Below are positions 1 to 13,199 of a stretch of 64,000 bases of DNA, in pieces (the first letter of the stretch is position 1; each line of letters begins with the position of its first letter). The notes under the pieces are model-generated. The model worked only from the letters and a program-made list of their open reading frames with translations. It did not search any database and was not told the origin of the DNA. Position numbers and translations under genes: made by a program. The stretch spans positions 550,458,826 to 550,522,825 of the forward strand of contig CM077115.1 in assembly GCA_039619475.1 (NCBI GenBank). Direction: 5' to 3'. The DNA is from Icerya purchasi. Taxonomy: Eukaryota; Arthropoda; Insecta; Hemiptera; Monophlebidae.

Positions 1-839
1 AAAATGTAAATAACCATTTATAATATCGTGAAAAAAATTCCCGCAAAGTAAAAAACGTTAATAAATTCCGTCAACGACGATGGGTAATATGTGTATCATA
101 TGTGACAGCGCATGGAAAAAGGGACCACCTAAGGGTCAAAAAAAAACCCGTTACCTTCTTTTGTTCATAATCTAGTGTGAAAAATGTCGGAGAATCGAAT
201 AAAATTGGTCCAAGGTTCCAAGTCATTTTTGAGACGACACCTAGTGCGTAAAGTACAAATCGAAAAGCTAATTTTAAACTTTAAACGGTTCTCTTGAAAA
301 ATTTTATTTTTTACCCCTAGGCCCCTTTCTTCATGCGTCGTCACATATATTAAACGGTGCTTTTGACTAAATTACGGATAATTAAATAAGTGCTATTTCG
401 GAAGCAGAACGCACATTTTACACTAAAGTGCTTCAAAAAATTTACATATCAGTATGTTAATGACAACGTCCTTGCTCTAGGAGTAATACGGAAACAAAAA
501 CCTTTTTATGTAACACAAGTTGTAATAGATATTGCTTCGAAGACCGTAAATTATAATTCCTCTTTTTTTTTAAAGAATGACGTAGTCAATTGAAATTTAC
601 TCTTCTTGTTTATGCTAATCCAGGTGGCGTCTCAACGGCGAACTGTAAAGGATTCGACTTTACTTATATAATGTATCTATGTAAACTCGATCCTTCAACC
701 TTCCCACGAAGTCATCCATAGACCCTCAAATGATAGTTCTATAATACTTATAGACGATTAAATTTCAGTCGACTGGGTGATTTTTAATAATTACACATGA
801 ATGATACGATTACGAAATTGTTCAAAAGTGGCATTAATA

Positions 840-840
<1 letters not shown>
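1..840. other. Non-coding, no recognised feature
   Basis: AT-rich; one 67-codon frame at 390-593 without any recognisable motif. Confidence 0.5.
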
Positions 841-844
<4 letters not shown>

Positions 845-891
<47 letters not shown>

Positions 892-892
892 A
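845..892. repeat. (TA)n microsatellite
   Basis: About 24 TA units next to the TA-anchored repeat. Confidence 0.95.
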
Positions 893-1012
893 AAACTCGG
901 CTATATTGGCCTCGCTATAAAATATAACAAACGTTACATAAAATTGGGACATTTTTGGAACACTATTTTGGGACATTTTTTCTAATGGGGGGTAGCCTAA
1001 AGATTACGTTGT
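893..1012 (+). repeat. TA-anchored repeat, short copy
   Basis: Starts beside a (TA)n tract with aactcggc-attggcctcg, continues ataaaatataacaaacgtta and ends ggtagcctaaagattacgtt. The same text occurs inverted at 17.0-17.4 kb, where an extra 200 bp separates the first block from the rest, so this is a deleted copy. Confidence 0.65.
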
Positions 1013-3532
1013 AATTAATATACATATGTACAGAGTTATTTCACCGTTGCTAGTATATATTAAACAAATAAATAAATAAAAAAACTGTCAGACTTGTTAA
1101 TTTTTCATTATTTAGTAAAAATAGCAATCGTTACATTTTTACAATTATTTTCTGTTTATGAAATATTCTAAAAACTAAGCTTAAATGTTAAAAATAATTA
1201 ACAATGTGGAAAGGGAACGTTGGAAATTATAACTCTATTACGTGTATCAGAACGCGGAATTTTTGCAAATTAATAAACTGAGGATGTCGAAAAAAGCCTA
1301 CACATAAGTAAATTTTTTTCGTTTGCCGACATCAAGTAGATAACAGAAAAAATTTGAATGTTCGTTTTATCAATTTTTGCAATTTATATCGATAGGCCAA
1401 GTTACCTCCCCGGCGGGCCCACACAGAGAAACGTGATTATTCGTTCTTTCATTTTTAGATTATATATTTATTGTTCCGTACAAATCGATTTCTGTGGCTT
1501 CCTAGTCATGTCGGCGCACTGCGGGGGCTAATCAACAGGGACCGATTTATTGGCTCAATATAACGTTTACAGACTGATCACCACAATTTGATTCCAATTT
1601 TCTACCGATATTAATAGTATTTCCAGAAATTATTATCTCACGCGATGAGAATTATCCTCTCTTTTACTTTTTGAAGTCCTTTTATCGTATTAGTTAACTT
1701 GGCCTTCCATCTCAACCTTGGTACTACACTGAACTTCCCTCACCTCTCTCGCTTTCTTTTCATCTTCATATTCCGGCTTCGCTTCGATCACACAGTAGTC
1801 CGCTCCCGGCATCTTCTTCACGTTTTTCTTTTTGCTCTCTTCACCATTCTGTTCTTTTCATCCTAATGATTCTAATTTACTCGGCCATACAAATTATTTC
1901 TTCTTCGAGTATTCGTCGATAGAACACTCCCACTTTTATTTGGAACTCCTGAATATCTCTTGGTTTGTCCGCGCCTCATAACTGTTTTATTTTATTATTT
2001 CTATCTCCGGCTACCATCGTCCCTACAATATACCATCTTTCATTTCTTCTATGTATCTCCGGAAATATTCATTTCTAATTTCATTCCTTCTAAATTTCTT
2101 TCTTAACATCATAATCAAATGCTGGCGCGGTAATGTTCTTCTCGGTTGGCCAGTCCAAAGAAAAAAAAACAAACAAAAAAACAAAAAGAAGAACCCTAGC
2201 TTCCGATGATATTCTCTATTCTCTGCAGATCCACATTAGAGACATAATTAGCAGTGTATTATGAGAAAAACATAATATTTCATAATTAGCGAGGGAATTT
2301 ATGGGACTCGGTTAATTTTAAAAATAATTGACATTTATGAGAACAAAGTGACAAAAAGAGTTTTCTGATGAGCTATTTTAATTCGAAAAATCGAATGTAA
2401 CCGCTAAATCCGATACGTGCACTATAATAAAAGACATTGGGCTATTTTTAAAAGTACTCGGCGATCCCGGTTTTATAAAACAAGTCCTAACAGAGATTTT
2501 TGAAGGGGCTGATCTCCGAAATCTGCTTGCAATACAGTATTTCATGTTAAGCACACCGTAAACACAAAAATTACCTATATTCCGAGAAAATATAATAAAG
2601 AAGCGAAAAAATGTGAGAATGTGTTTATCGCCCTTCCGAATCGATGGTAAAAGAAAATTCACCGGATTTCGAAAAGAACCATAACGCGTCAATTATTTAA
2701 ATTTCTTACCCGACAAAGAAATAAAATTTAAAAAAAAAGGATTCCCGCTATGTAAAGATTACACACACGAGGGGAAATTGAAGAGGTAGGGAAAAAATTA
2801 ATAAATAATACGATGATTAATTTATAGCAGCAAAAATATGACAAACAACACATATCATAAAATCGGGCAAAGCTGATAAGTGTGTACGTACGAAGAAAGT
2901 TTTTGCTACTAATTAACCGTCGACGGATGAAATTACTTTAACGACATTTTCGATAATTAAAACGACTTCATTGGCGTTGAAGTCAACACACTTCGTCGCC
3001 ATTTTTACCACACACACACACACCCAGCAGAGCGAAGATCAACTCGAGTGCTCAAGAAAATCATAATGAGGAGAGAGTTTTCCTTTGCTGCTGGAAACAC
3101 ATATACATGTTACGAAAATTTTACAGAAACGCAATAAAAAGAAACAAAAAACGAATTGCTTTTTCATTTTTTTTTTTTTTTAATGAAATAATAATAATAA
3201 TAATAATCGATGTAAAGATAATTAACGGGAAACAGTCGGAAGGAACCAGTTGCAAAAAAAGAAAGAAAAAAAAAACAACAGAAAACAAAACCAAAATAAC
3301 AAAAAAAATTTGCACCGCACATTATTTTTGTATAGCCTCCCCGCCCCACCGGTTCCATAAAAATACCCGGTCGATACGATTTCTCGGCTATAAAATTTCA
3401 AAACTTTCTATATAATTGAGCCGATAAAAATATTTTACAACAAAAAACCGTTATTATTATTATTAATATTATTATTATTATCGCGATTAATACAACTGAA
3501 AGTTGAAATCCATATAAAATGTTGTTCTTACT

Positions 3533-3536
<4 letters not shown>
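1013..3536. other. Non-coding; pyrimidine-rich block inside
   Basis: 1620-2160 is strongly C/T-rich on the plus strand. On the minus strand a short open stretch reads PGADYCVIEAKPEYEDEKKA, Glu/Lys-rich and unassigned; a decayed retroelement frame is possible. A (CA)n run lies at 3010-3024, and (AAT)/(TTA) runs near 3189-3207 and 3450-3480. Confidence 0.4.

Positions 3537-3597
<61 letters not shown>
3537..3597. repeat. (TA)n microsatellite
   Basis: About 30 uninterrupted TA units. Confidence 0.95.
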
Positions 3598-3599
<2 letters not shown>

Positions 3600-4438
3600 T
3601 GACCAATAATAAATAAATGTATTTTTTTTTTTTTTAGTTTCCTTTTTATCTACAACATGCAGTAGTAATGCGTAGATGACAATACTAGATGGGATTGTTG
3701 ACTGACCGGAAAGCATGCAAAGTATCTTAGAAGATTCGTTATTACTAATCGATTCGTCGGCGTGAATACCCATCCTTCCCTGGCAGCGTAGGGTTATCAC
3801 AGTAACCTGGGCGGATCGTAGACCAGGTAGTCCTTCGACTGCAACAACTCACCGCCATTATCAGTTTCGACCAGCATAGCCCTAGGGGGGATTTACCAAT
3901 AAAGTTTCGTCATAATGATGAAATGCAAAGGTGCTAACGTATTTATACAACTTGTATACCGAATTATGCATAGCAATGTCTGCAATTATATCGCACCTGG
4001 TGATCAAGCTTTGCTGGAATTTATTCTGTACAAGTGCAGACTAGTCAAAGAATATATTCGTAAGTTTCACAAACATATTTCAAAATGTAACAATAATATA
4101 ATGCGCGGAAGTTACAGCTGCAGAACTTAATTTCTCAATTTTGAAAGTATATTTTAGTTTGCGTAATATTTCGAAATCACCAATCGTGAATTAATTTATT
4201 TTATCGCGAATAATCCACAGTTATTCTATTTAATAGAATAAGCAACCGAAAATTATTCTTCATTTACTTTTTTTATTCTAAATCCAAAATTATCGCTAAC
4301 CCAAACACACTGTGTTTGCTTTCATTTCCCAGACCAATCGATTTCTAGACCTTAAAACGTGTTCTAATTCATGAATTTGATTAATATTGTTAGAACCATT
4401 TCCGAAAATCCAATTACATCTCTCTCTCTCTCTTTCAC

Positions 4439-4487
<49 letters not shown>

Positions 4488-6193
4488 AATAAATATCTTG
4501 TTTGTTTGTCCCGTACGCATTTCTGTACTGCTGGACGGATCATGCTAAAATTTTCATGATGCATTCGTGTTTCCCAAATGAAGAATTTAAGGTATGAGTT
4601 AAAAATATATTTTTATAACATTTTAAATAAAACGATTACCCCATGGTAAATATAAATTAAACGTAAAAATTTAAATAAAATGATTACTATAGCAAGTAAT
4701 AAACTCATGATAAAACATTTTATTCATTTCTGGCGTAAGTAAATATACCACGTTCCGTTACTTCGCTTTTTGCGTTACTGAAATCATCAAACCTCTTCAT
4801 AACACAGGATCTAAACATACAAATCGTGCTCCTAGCCTAATTACTGTACTCATTGCAGGGAGTTAAAAATAAAAAAATAAGTGTTCTCTATTATTTTTTA
4901 TAGAGAAATAAAAAATCTTACAACGGAAATTGTAATAGTTGCTACCGGGGGGGAATGTTATTTATTCTCAAATTTTAAATCTTTCTCAACTACTGTTATT
5001 TTGATTTTATGGTAATATATTAATTTTTAGTAAAGTGCTCAAGACGGAGAGGTCCGAAGATACGAGTGAAAAAGATGGTCTCTCTTAAATGTGTAATTTA
5101 TAGAAAGAATCTCTTTACATTATCCAGGTGAAACAAAAGTTTTTTTATTTAAATACACGGACGATGCCGAGGGTAACAACAACTAGAGTACATACATACA
5201 TATTTCATATATGGACAATTTTTGTTCATATTGTAAAATATTGTGATTTAATTTACAGAAATATTAAAAGTAAATATTGTTTCCTTTTATTTTTTTTTTT
5301 GAACGATGTTGCAAACATTTTTTAAAGATCATTAGGAGGTTGGGTTCTAATAAGAAGCCGAAAGCACGCCGTACTAACGTTATTCAACTGTCAACACGAC
5401 TGCTAATTGATGTAGAGAGATATTGATAAATCATGAACACGAAAAAACATATGAAACAAACAATTTATATCTCTAAAAAATGCGGACTAGGTAATTCTCG
5501 ATCTGTGATGTCGGTAATTCGTAAAATAGATAAAAAAAACTAATTACAAAAATATTTCGAATTCTTTCTCTTTCTTATATTTTACGGTTGAATTATTTTG
5601 CGCTATTACAGTGGTAGTAAATGTTAAAAAGAGAAAATACAACCGATGGAATCATTTTTTCCCTTCATTCAGAATAATATTTACTTCCATATTATAATAA
5701 TATTAAATTATTATTTTGTAATATATTATCCTATTTATTTTAATGGCAATTCTATCGCACTTCAAACGTACGGTCCCTCGCGAATTTATATTTTGGTAAA
5801 TGTACCAACTGGCAGCAGAAAAACCATTTTGAATAACCGCACGCGACAATTCTCCGCACAATACAAGTATGCACAATCAAACACATCTTTCCTTACAAAC
5901 ACAATTCCGATTTTTTTTCTTTTTCGAATACTATCCGCGTAATAAAATTCATATTCATCGAATTACATAAAACTTTAAAACTAACAAAAATAACGAGAAA
6001 ATAAAGGCATCTCTCTCGTTTTATTTTTACACGCTATACGATGATTATTAGGATCGGATAATAAACAATAGTCTAAAATATTTCCAATTTCGTTTCGAAA
6101 TATTCCCGAAATCTGTGGGGTTTTTGGATAGTGAAATAAATACTTGTGAAAATGTTAAAAATAATGTTACAAATGCAAAAAATATCATATTTA

Positions 6194-6227
<34 letters not shown>

Positions 6228-6284
6228 CAAAAACAATTATAATAATATGTGTACAAGTAAGTAAAGTGAGTTCCATACCCTTGA
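3598..6284. other. Non-coding, AT-rich
   Basis: No supported gene. Contains the (TA)n at 4442 and a second at 6201-6226. A less AT-rich stretch at 3780-3900 is unassigned. Confidence 0.5.
4442..4481. repeat. (TA)n microsatellite with adjoining (TC)n
   Basis: 20 TA units, preceded by a CT run at 4419-4434. Confidence 0.95.
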
Positions 6285-6500
6285 GAGGGCGTTGGGATTG
6301 TGAAGTTTAGCTTTTCATAATGGTACTAAGCCTAATGGATCTAAAGGGAATATTGCGGCCAGTTTCTTTCTCTCGGTCGCCTTTACTTTCCCCTAGATAA
6401 TTCTCTGGTACCCAATAATTTCAGATTAGGTATAGACCTGGGAGCGATTTGGATCTGAAACGAGACAAGGCTAGAACCCGTGACCTCTGACTTGCGATTG
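6285..6500 (-). repeat. Interspersed SINE-like repeat, copy 1
   Basis: In inverted orientation it matches 9215-9395: gatcc-aatcgctcccag, ctaatctgaaatt, accagaga, agtaaaggcga, agatccattag and aacttcacaatcc all recur in the same order. A B-box-like gggttctagcc lies at 6479-6469 on this strand, upstream of the shared part, and the far end runs into (TA)n. This suggests an old tRNA-derived SINE. Confidence 0.6.
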
Positions 6501-8140
6501 TAATTAAAGAGAAATATTTTAGGAAAATTATTCTTTTTTGTTAAATTTTAATAAATACGAATATGGAACTAATTTTAGCGTTTAGCGTAATTTCTTTCGG
6601 ACGAATTTAAATTAAAAAGCCGCGTAAAAACGAAGAAAATGTGACGTTGCTTGATCATATTATCGTAAACCCGCCATAAATTTTCGGAATATTTCGGAAC
6701 GAACCGGCTCCTCATTGGAAACATTTTAGAGATGCTTCTGGATAATGAACGGGGGATTGTTGTTGACATCAAAGTGTAAAACATTTCTGCGCTCAATGGA
6801 TTATTATTCGTCACAACATAATTTTCAAAATCCAACTACCGAATTTAAATTTAAATAATACCGGTTCTCTTCTACGCTACTTCACAGGATAAAAAGCAAA
6901 AAACAAATCACAACCATTCGACAAAACGGAAGTCACCCTCTCTCGTAGCTGGTAGAATTTGAGTTTAAAGCCCAAAAAAAAAAAAAATAATAAAAAAAAA
7001 AGATACATTCTGATCGCATTGTTTTGCTCACTGCGAATATAAGTCTATCGGTGAAACTACAATATGTAGGCTGTAAAAGAATTAATCTGATAAATTTTTT
7101 CCATCTTCTAAGAAACCTTCTACAGCTGACGACGGCTCACACAGAACACATGACGTACTTGAAGTTCTTCTTGACCAGACCGATAAATGTACACGTGTTG
7201 CTCAAGGGCAGAATACCGCTGCTATATGCTCGGAAACAATAAATACAACTTCAAACAATAGCTTTCTTCCTAACATATTGTTCACATCATAACGGCGGCT
7301 CTGTTTTCAAACTCGCGACGTTAATAACCTTACGATGTGATCAGTATAAATAACGATCCGATAAATATAATTTAATTGACCGTTTAGATAACAAATTCAC
7401 TTTTTGCTGCCTCCCCAGCTCAGAATTATCAAAAACACTACAAAATTTCCGACATTTTCAACATAACAAACATACACGCACACACACGTAAGTATATATT
7501 TATTCATTCCAGGCCTGTTCCCAGAATTCTTTTTGGGAGAGGAGAGGTGAAAATTTTCTTCACATATTTATTTTATAAATAACAATACATTTTTCACTAA
7601 TATTCGCACTATTAGTAATTTCCATCATTTTGATTTATATATTAATAATTTACATAAATGAATTACATGAACATTAATAAAAATCACATATTTTATTAAT
7701 TATACTCGTAATAAAAAAAATTTCCCGAAGATATTAATGATCTACCTCTAAAAATATGGAACATATTTTTTCATTTTTCTTTTAAAGGTAGGTAAGAACA
7801 CCCTAAAAAAACTCATCAATATTTAGTTTAAATTTTTAATATTTTACAGATTTTTGTGCATTTATAATAACTATTTCAGTTCTCATGAGGGGGGTTTAAC
7901 CACCCCCCATGGACACGGACTTGATGTATTCTCATATGTTGTCAAACATATCTGGATTAAGAGGACGAAAAAGAGACAATAAAAAACAAAAAATTGTTTC
8001 GCCGTTTTTATAAACGAATTTGCAGGTGCATTTTTCACTGTCTACATGCTGTAGAAGTGATGAAGTCTTAGGGGTTCCTTTTTATCGAGTAATAAAGGTA
8101 ACTGTGCTCTTCAAATGTATGTTGTACAATCGCGAGCAGG
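6501..8140. other. Non-coding, AT-rich
   Basis: No supported gene or repeat; A runs near 6975-7002. Confidence 0.5.
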
Positions 8141-8235
8141 ATCTCTTTTTTTTTTTTTTTCTTTATGAAATTTTTATTTTGAATTTTTTTTTTTTTTCTT
8201 TATGAAATTTTTATTTTGAATTTTTTTTTTTTTTC
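8141..8235. repeat. Two-copy tandem repeat with poly(T)
   Basis: ctttatgaaatttttatttt plus gaa and a T14-15 run occurs twice in a row. Confidence 0.85.
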
Positions 8236-9214
8236 AATAATTAGGCAGCGAAAAAATAACATTACACTTTCATTTAATCAATTTTTTTTTCCCCTTTCGA
8301 ATCTTTCCGGTGATGAACCAATGATGAGTAGTTCGGGCATGGGAAGTATACAACAAGATGCCATGATTCAACTTTTGTCTTTTCTGCTCCGCTAATATAT
8401 GTGGTATTGGTAGTTTACTTATTGTTTAGAAAAAAATTTGATCGCGATGATTTTTCATATATTTTGTTTCGAATTCGGCTTCGTTTATTTATGTTTTTCC
8501 GGGGGGGGGGGGGAATTAAAAGTAGAGAACAACAGAAAATAATTTTGTCTATTAAATCATCGAACTCGTCAAACTCTACTAATGATAACTAGGTACACTG
8601 TTTAATGAAAATACTGATTAATGCAATAGACGTGTCGTCTATCAGTCAAGTGTAAATGTTAAAATATCCGTACAATCACCTATCGCGTATCCGTCAACAC
8701 AATATCATTAGACGAAGCTAATACCAATTACGTAAAATAAAAAAATTAAAAATAATAAATTAAAATTGTTAATAAAAATCACCGGATTTTTAACATTTTT
8801 TCTTCTCTTTAGATCGTTTTCTTCACTACATAAAATCCCGCTTTACCATTAAGCGAGTCCTATTTAATCCTAGAATAGTTCTTCTTTTGTAGTCCGACTG
8901 ATGATCTCCGATGAACACCGTCTACGCAGAGATTCGATTCGTTCTAGTTCTTCATTTTCTCTGTGAATTTTTTCACGCGGCTCCAGCAGCAGTAACTTTG
9001 AGCGGGGTGAAAGAAATTCGGAACTGTCAAGCCCCAGTCTTCTGACAGCTTCGCTGGTCACTTCTGAATGTTGTCCCCTCGCTACCAGTTAATCGCAAAT
9101 AATATTACCGTAATTATTTGTCGGCTAATACATATAAAATTTACGTCAAATATTCAAAAGTGCCTTTACGCTTCTTTTAGAATGAAACGCAATAATAAAA
9201 AGCTTAAATGTTCC
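8236..9214. other. Non-coding; G13 run and unassigned 63-codon frame
   Basis: A G13 tract lies at 8501-8513. The minus frame 8870-9061 is Glu/Arg/Ser-rich and helical in character, ends just before the SINE-like repeat, and matches nothing I know. Confidence 0.35.
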
Positions 9215-9395
9215 GGAGATCCGAATCGCTCCCAGTGATTTACACCTAATCTGAAATTGAATATTGGTTGTTATACCAGAGAAAACTGAAAAAGTAAAGG
9301 CGAATCCCGTGGAGAAAAGAACTGGCTTCAGTATTCTCATCAGATCCATTAGATCGTCCTTAAGTACACTGTGAACGTTAACTTCACAATCCGCG
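9215..9395 (+). repeat. Interspersed SINE-like repeat, copy 2
   Basis: Same repeat as the inverted copy at 6.3 kb, without the B-box segment and with small indels. The blocks ccgaatcgctcccag, acctaatctgaaattg and aacttcacaatccg define it. Confidence 0.6.
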
Positions 9396-10762
9396 GTACA
9401 TTATCAAGCATATGGTACTTGCTATACTTTTATACGGAATCCTCAGCGCATGAAACCTCATGCTTGACTGAACTTGTTTTTAAATATACCAGAAGAGACA
9501 AATGCGTTCAACAAAAAAAAAAAAAAACAAAAAAAAAAACACTTATGCCTAAAGGTAAATTTAAATAAATTCCGCTACATAAAATTCTCGAAACCTGGAA
9601 ACACTACGGAAAGATAAATAAATAAAGACAATTTGAATTCAAAAATAGTAAATAGATTCAAAAGAAAGATGTGCGTAAAATGACCACCTTTTTCTAAATT
9701 GCTCGTTCACTACACAAAGCAATCACTCTAAAATAAAATTCATTAATCAAAAAACGTAACGAGTTCAGTTAAAGATTTTTTTTTTTGGTTTATTTACTTT
9801 TTGATCCGTTTTTTAATCAATTAATAAATTACTTAATCAAAATCAGTTAATAAATTATTTAATCAAAATCAATCAGTCAATCGCACTTCTATAAAAACCA
9901 AGTCTTAGCCATACTATACAAAGAAATTGAATTTACTCATTCACCGGAGAACATACGCAAATTAGCAAACATATACGCTGAATAAGTAAGAATACAGGCT
10001 GAGAACTACACTAACAAATGAAATTTTAACCTAGTATAACTTTCTCTGGTATAACAATTTCTGTTAACACGGATTTCTTGCCTGTTTTTTACATTTTCTC
10101 ATTAAGCCGATCTAATAAAGAAGTTTCCGTTTTATGTGAACCGTAAAATAACTTTCAAACAAATATACAGCATTCGCACTTAAAATATACTGCATCAGAA
10201 TTGCCTGTCTTTTATCGGAAATTGTTAATCTCTTTTCACTCCAAAACAGAGTACCCTAGAATTCAGTACATCGATGTTTCGAATTTATAAAACACTATTC
10301 CGGATGCGTAATGTAAAAATTATTTCCCGCAATACTTCAAGCGAAACTATACAGGACTTATCGTTTCTCAACGGTTTTGTTGCTAGCGCCAGAGAACTTC
10401 GCGGCGTCTTTTAAATTCCAACTTCTGCGGCAAAAATTAAACTCATGATCTCCTTCGAATATCCATTCCTTTCTGTTGAATGTTCTATTCTATATTCTTG
10501 TCTGCTGGAACTCAACCTACTCCTTATTTTGTCCTTCCCCTCGCCATCCATTACTTCATTCATTGGTTCCTTTAAAATTGTCCATATCTGACCGAAACAA
10601 AATTTAACTGACGACTCTTTCCTTTCTTGCTGTTTCTGGGTGTAGGCACTTAGTTGGCGTGCCCAAAGGAATATTAAAAAAAAAAAAAAACAAAAAAAAC
10701 TCATTCCTACTCCTTTAATGCTTCTTATACATAGACGTCCCTTGTTCCTTTTCATCAATACT

Positions 10763-10764
<2 letters not shown>
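9396..10764. other. Non-coding; pyrimidine-rich block at 10440-10665
   Basis: The block gives a charged minus-strand frame (NEVMDGEGKDKIRSRLSSSR). Its boundary text gttggcgtgcccaaagg resembles gttggccagtccaaag at 2143-2160, so the two blocks may be related decayed elements. Unproven. Confidence 0.35.

Positions 10765-10830
<66 letters not shown>
10765..10830. repeat. (TC)n-(TA)n compound microsatellite
   Basis: About 14 TC units run directly into TA units. Confidence 0.95.
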
Positions 10831-10831
<1 letters not shown>

Positions 10832-10969
10832 TTTTTTTTCTTCAATTTTGTCGGATTCGAGGGCCGTAGACCATCACAACATACAAATTTAAGAGGACAG
10901 ATTTTAATCCTTTTGAGTTGTTTGGCTTCCTGAATTCGAGAAAGCTAACTGCACATTAGAAAACTTAAA

Positions 10970-11165
10970 CTCTGTTCAGGAAGGCGAGGAGCACAAGAGT
11001 ATGCTCAATAGATGGAGGCCTCGGGCGCAGCTAAACGGGCAAACGATTGAGCAATCAGCGTCTTTCAACGAGTAATGGTGGGACAATCGTATACGACGTA
11101 AACGTGGGCAAGCACGCGCCCGCAGGCTTCTGTCAGGAGCCCGCCATGTCTGGGGTGCAGACTTG
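10970..11165. other. Short GC-richer block, unassigned
   Basis: About 190 bp with much higher G+C than its surroundings and partial open frames on the plus strand (QEGEEHKSMLNRWRPRAQLN). Could be an exon fragment or old transposon; no family recognised. Confidence 0.3.
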
Positions 11166-12257
11166 TTAATAATTCAGAGAAGAAAATTGCAGCTTTATTA
11201 ATTGCTTTTTGTACTATATATCGTTATCTTAAAATGTAACCAACTGCGTAAACGTTTTAAAACAGATTTTTTTAAATACACGCGCACACACAAAAAGAGA
11301 ACGTAATAAGCGCTCATTTTCCTTTTAGTTAGAACGTGTGTTTTTAAAATCTATTTTAGGCTCGTAAAGTTATGAATAAATGTGCGAATGCTGCGACAAA
11401 TTTTAATGTCAGGCTAAAAAGGAAAAAAATGCAAATGAAACGATAACCTAATAAAAAGAACAAAATTTCCTAATTCGCTTATAATTATTTTTTTAGTACG
11501 AAGACGCAGAAAAAAATCAACGCATTGTTTACAACAAAAAAAAAAAAAAAAAAAAAATTTAAAAAAAATGTATATATCACCAACACAGTGTGTATCATCA
11601 TCATCGTATAAAGTTTTGTATCTTTCAGTCGCTTTTCAGATAGCAGTGATTTAAGTTGGGCCGAAATGCACATGTACGCGATCTAAACTAATTTAAATAT
11701 TTATGTATACGAATTTGGCAAGGAACAGCGTTATTATAACTGAAAGTTAATAAGTATTTTCAGTCGTTTCAGTTATTTTCTTCTTCTCTTTTTAAAATTA
11801 GTAAATTATTTAGTTGAGCAATTTCTATTTTACAATGAAAATTTTGTTGTGTTTATAAGATAGTTTACTGTTTACTTTTTTCTTATTGAATTATAGCACA
11901 ACTTTTAGCTTTTTATTCGTCAATTGTTCTTTTTATTATCCTTCATTTACTCATTTAGTATTCGTATTTTTCGCATATTCCGCTACACGTTCAATATTAT
12001 TGTGCACTTGTGGTTTTTGTCCACTAATATTATTAATTAATAATAATCGTGAATAATACAAGTAAGCTATAGGAGTTGGCGCCATATACACATATATCGG
12101 ATGATCACATACAAAACTCAGTTTTTTGCTAAACACTGTCGCGAATACGCGTACCTTTCTCAATCATCAGGATTGAGAAAATTCCTAGTGCTTAGTACAT
12201 TAGCCGTTTTACAAATCTAACCAGCACAGCTAGGATATCCGTTGGCAGAATAATAAC

Positions 12258-12294
<37 letters not shown>

Positions 12295-13199
12295 TGAACT
12301 TAACTGAATTATATATAAAATAAAGTGAAACACATTTAAACAAGAAAATTGACGGAATACGTAAAGACCAAACAATGTGTCTCTTCGAGAAAATAAATTT
12401 AATTAACAAGGGAAAGAAACTTACAGTTTTTGTACGGTTGACGAATAGAAAATGTTTAAAAAAAAAAAAAAAAAATAGTAATAATAGTTTTCTTTAAAAA
12501 TTTGAATTATTTTAATAATTTGTCACGTATTAATTTTTTAAATCCGGTCAAGTTCAAGTCTTTCGATGTTTCTCATAAGTGTTCATGAGATCACGAAAAA
12601 TATTTTAAAAAAAAAAAAACTTTTAAATACTGGTAAATTTTGAAAAGTTAAACTTTTACATTTTTATTACAATTTTTGAACATACTTCAAAAACCTGTAA
12701 TATCGTAAAATGTTTAATGAAAACAAAAAATAGCCGCATGCGAATGAAAAAAATACGTGCGAGAGAAATGAGACGAGAAAATTTACACTTTCATAGTACT
12801 GATTCGAGCGACGCATCTCAGTTGGTCGAAAACTTAATAAAGCAAAACAAATACGCTAATTTTAAGCACAGCTCTTCCATTCAAGCAATCAACAGTAATT
12901 TTAAAGGCGCATGCCTGCCACGCCAATCATCTTTTTCTCGACCACTGATGATCTGCCGCCAGCAAATTCGGGACTGTAACCGTCTTTGAACTATTCTTCC
13001 GTAAAGTAATTCCGATAATATTAGACCGCGTTTCTCAACACGATGTCACAGAGCACAGTGAAATTCACATTGACCAGGCTGAGGACCATGTGTACAATTT
13101 AAAAAAAGAGAGACAACAGGGAATGTGGTAAAAAAAAAAAAAAAAAGAAAAAAAAAAGTAAAAAAGGAGGTAATAAAGAGAACTACTATAGCAGACGTT
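11166..13199. other. Non-coding, AT-rich
   Basis: Microsatellites and poly(A) runs; a 90-codon plus frame at 12717-12989 without recognisable motifs. Confidence 0.45.
12249..12292. repeat. (AAT)n microsatellite
   Basis: About 14 AAT units. Confidence 0.95.

Noticed and set aside
8870..9061. 63-codon Glu/Arg-rich frame as a leucine-zipper exon
   Set aside because: Heptad pattern not convincing, no splice sites that extend it, next to a repeat; kept only as an unassigned note.
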